From Candidatus Gastranaerophilales bacterium (GTDB taxonomy: Bacteria; Cyanobacteriota; Vampirovibrionia; Gastranaerophilales; Gastranaerophilaceae), in contig CAJUKY010000046.1 in assembly GCA_910587055.1 (NCBI GenBank), positions 1 through 5,190 of the forward strand: a DNA stretch of 5,190 nucleotides, given 5' to 3'. The notes under the pieces were generated by a model. That model saw nothing but the letters and a program-made list of their open reading frames with translations. It was not told the DNA's origin and made no database searches. Below, piece by piece: positions 5,144 to 5,190 of the stretch. How positions within the stretch are numbered: position 1 is the stretch's first letter; the number at the start of each line of letters is the position of its first letter. Both the position numbers and the translations under genes were made by a program.

Positions 5144-5190
5144 TTGAGTCAAACAAATTTATTTGATCATGGAAAAATTGTACCTATAAA
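5144..5190 (+). CDS. gyrA: Start of a gene, possibly DNA gyrase subunit A (partial)
   Basis: Only 15 complete codons are inside the window, reading (M)SQTNLFDHGKIVPI from a TTG start, followed by the first two bases AA of an Asn or Lys codon. The segment GKIVPI plus a possible Asn resembles the beginning of bacterial GyrA proteins. There a short variable leader precedes a Val/Ile-x-x-Ile-Asn-Ile-Glu-like motif and then the conserved catalytic-domain block, which lies beyond this window. The gene has its own promoter (5078-5106) and a well-spaced ribosome binding site. That the start is real is well supported; the gyrA identity rests on a few residues and could be wrong (ParC would look similar). 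Confidence 0.5.
   Translation, partial: MSQTNLFDHGKIVPI

Overview
This is an AT-rich bacterial chromosomal window made almost entirely of core housekeeping genes. On the + strand lies the distal part of a ribosomal protein and RNA polymerase operon, in the order rpoA, rplQ, truA, rplM, rpsI (12-3092), closed by a strong intrinsic terminator at about 3098-3126. The genes are tightly packed. Two junctions share a single base between stop and start (TAATG at 1441-1445 and 2683-2687), truA and rplM overlap by 14 nt, and only rpoA/rplQ has a real gap (22 nt).

From the other side, two genes on the - strand converge on that terminator. The upstream one (5014-3854) encodes a non-hydrolysing UDP-N-acetylglucosamine 2-epimerase (WecB/MnaA type). 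Four bases after its stop, a TTG-started gene (3849-3190) encodes a small stand-alone nucleotidyltransferase-fold protein with a helical C-terminal half. They look like a two-gene operon.

The right end (5015-5143) is a divergent intergenic region. It holds a good sigma-70-type promoter facing right, a weaker candidate promoter facing left that would give an almost leaderless epimerase mRNA, and a near-perfect 20-bp palindrome. A + strand gene starts with TTG at 5144 and runs off the window. Its first residues resemble the N-terminus of DNA gyrase subunit A, but only 15 codons are visible.

Organism: truA directly after rplQ, followed by rplM-rpsI, is the arrangement I know from Cyanobacteria. 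Firmicutes usually carry ECF-transporter genes between rplQ and truA. Low GC, many AAA/GAA/ATT codons and the protein sequences suggest a non-photosynthetic relative of Cyanobacteria such as a gut Melainabacteria/Gastranaerophilales genome. This is inference from gene order and remembered family sequences, not a database result.

I see no mobile element, CRISPR array, RNA gene or accessory system. The points worth a second look are modest: a 39-bp in-frame insertion flanked by 6-bp repeats in the epimerase, an unusual TruA active-site motif, an expanded loop in ribosomal protein L17, the palindrome between the divergent genes, and the uncharacterised nucleotidyltransferase.
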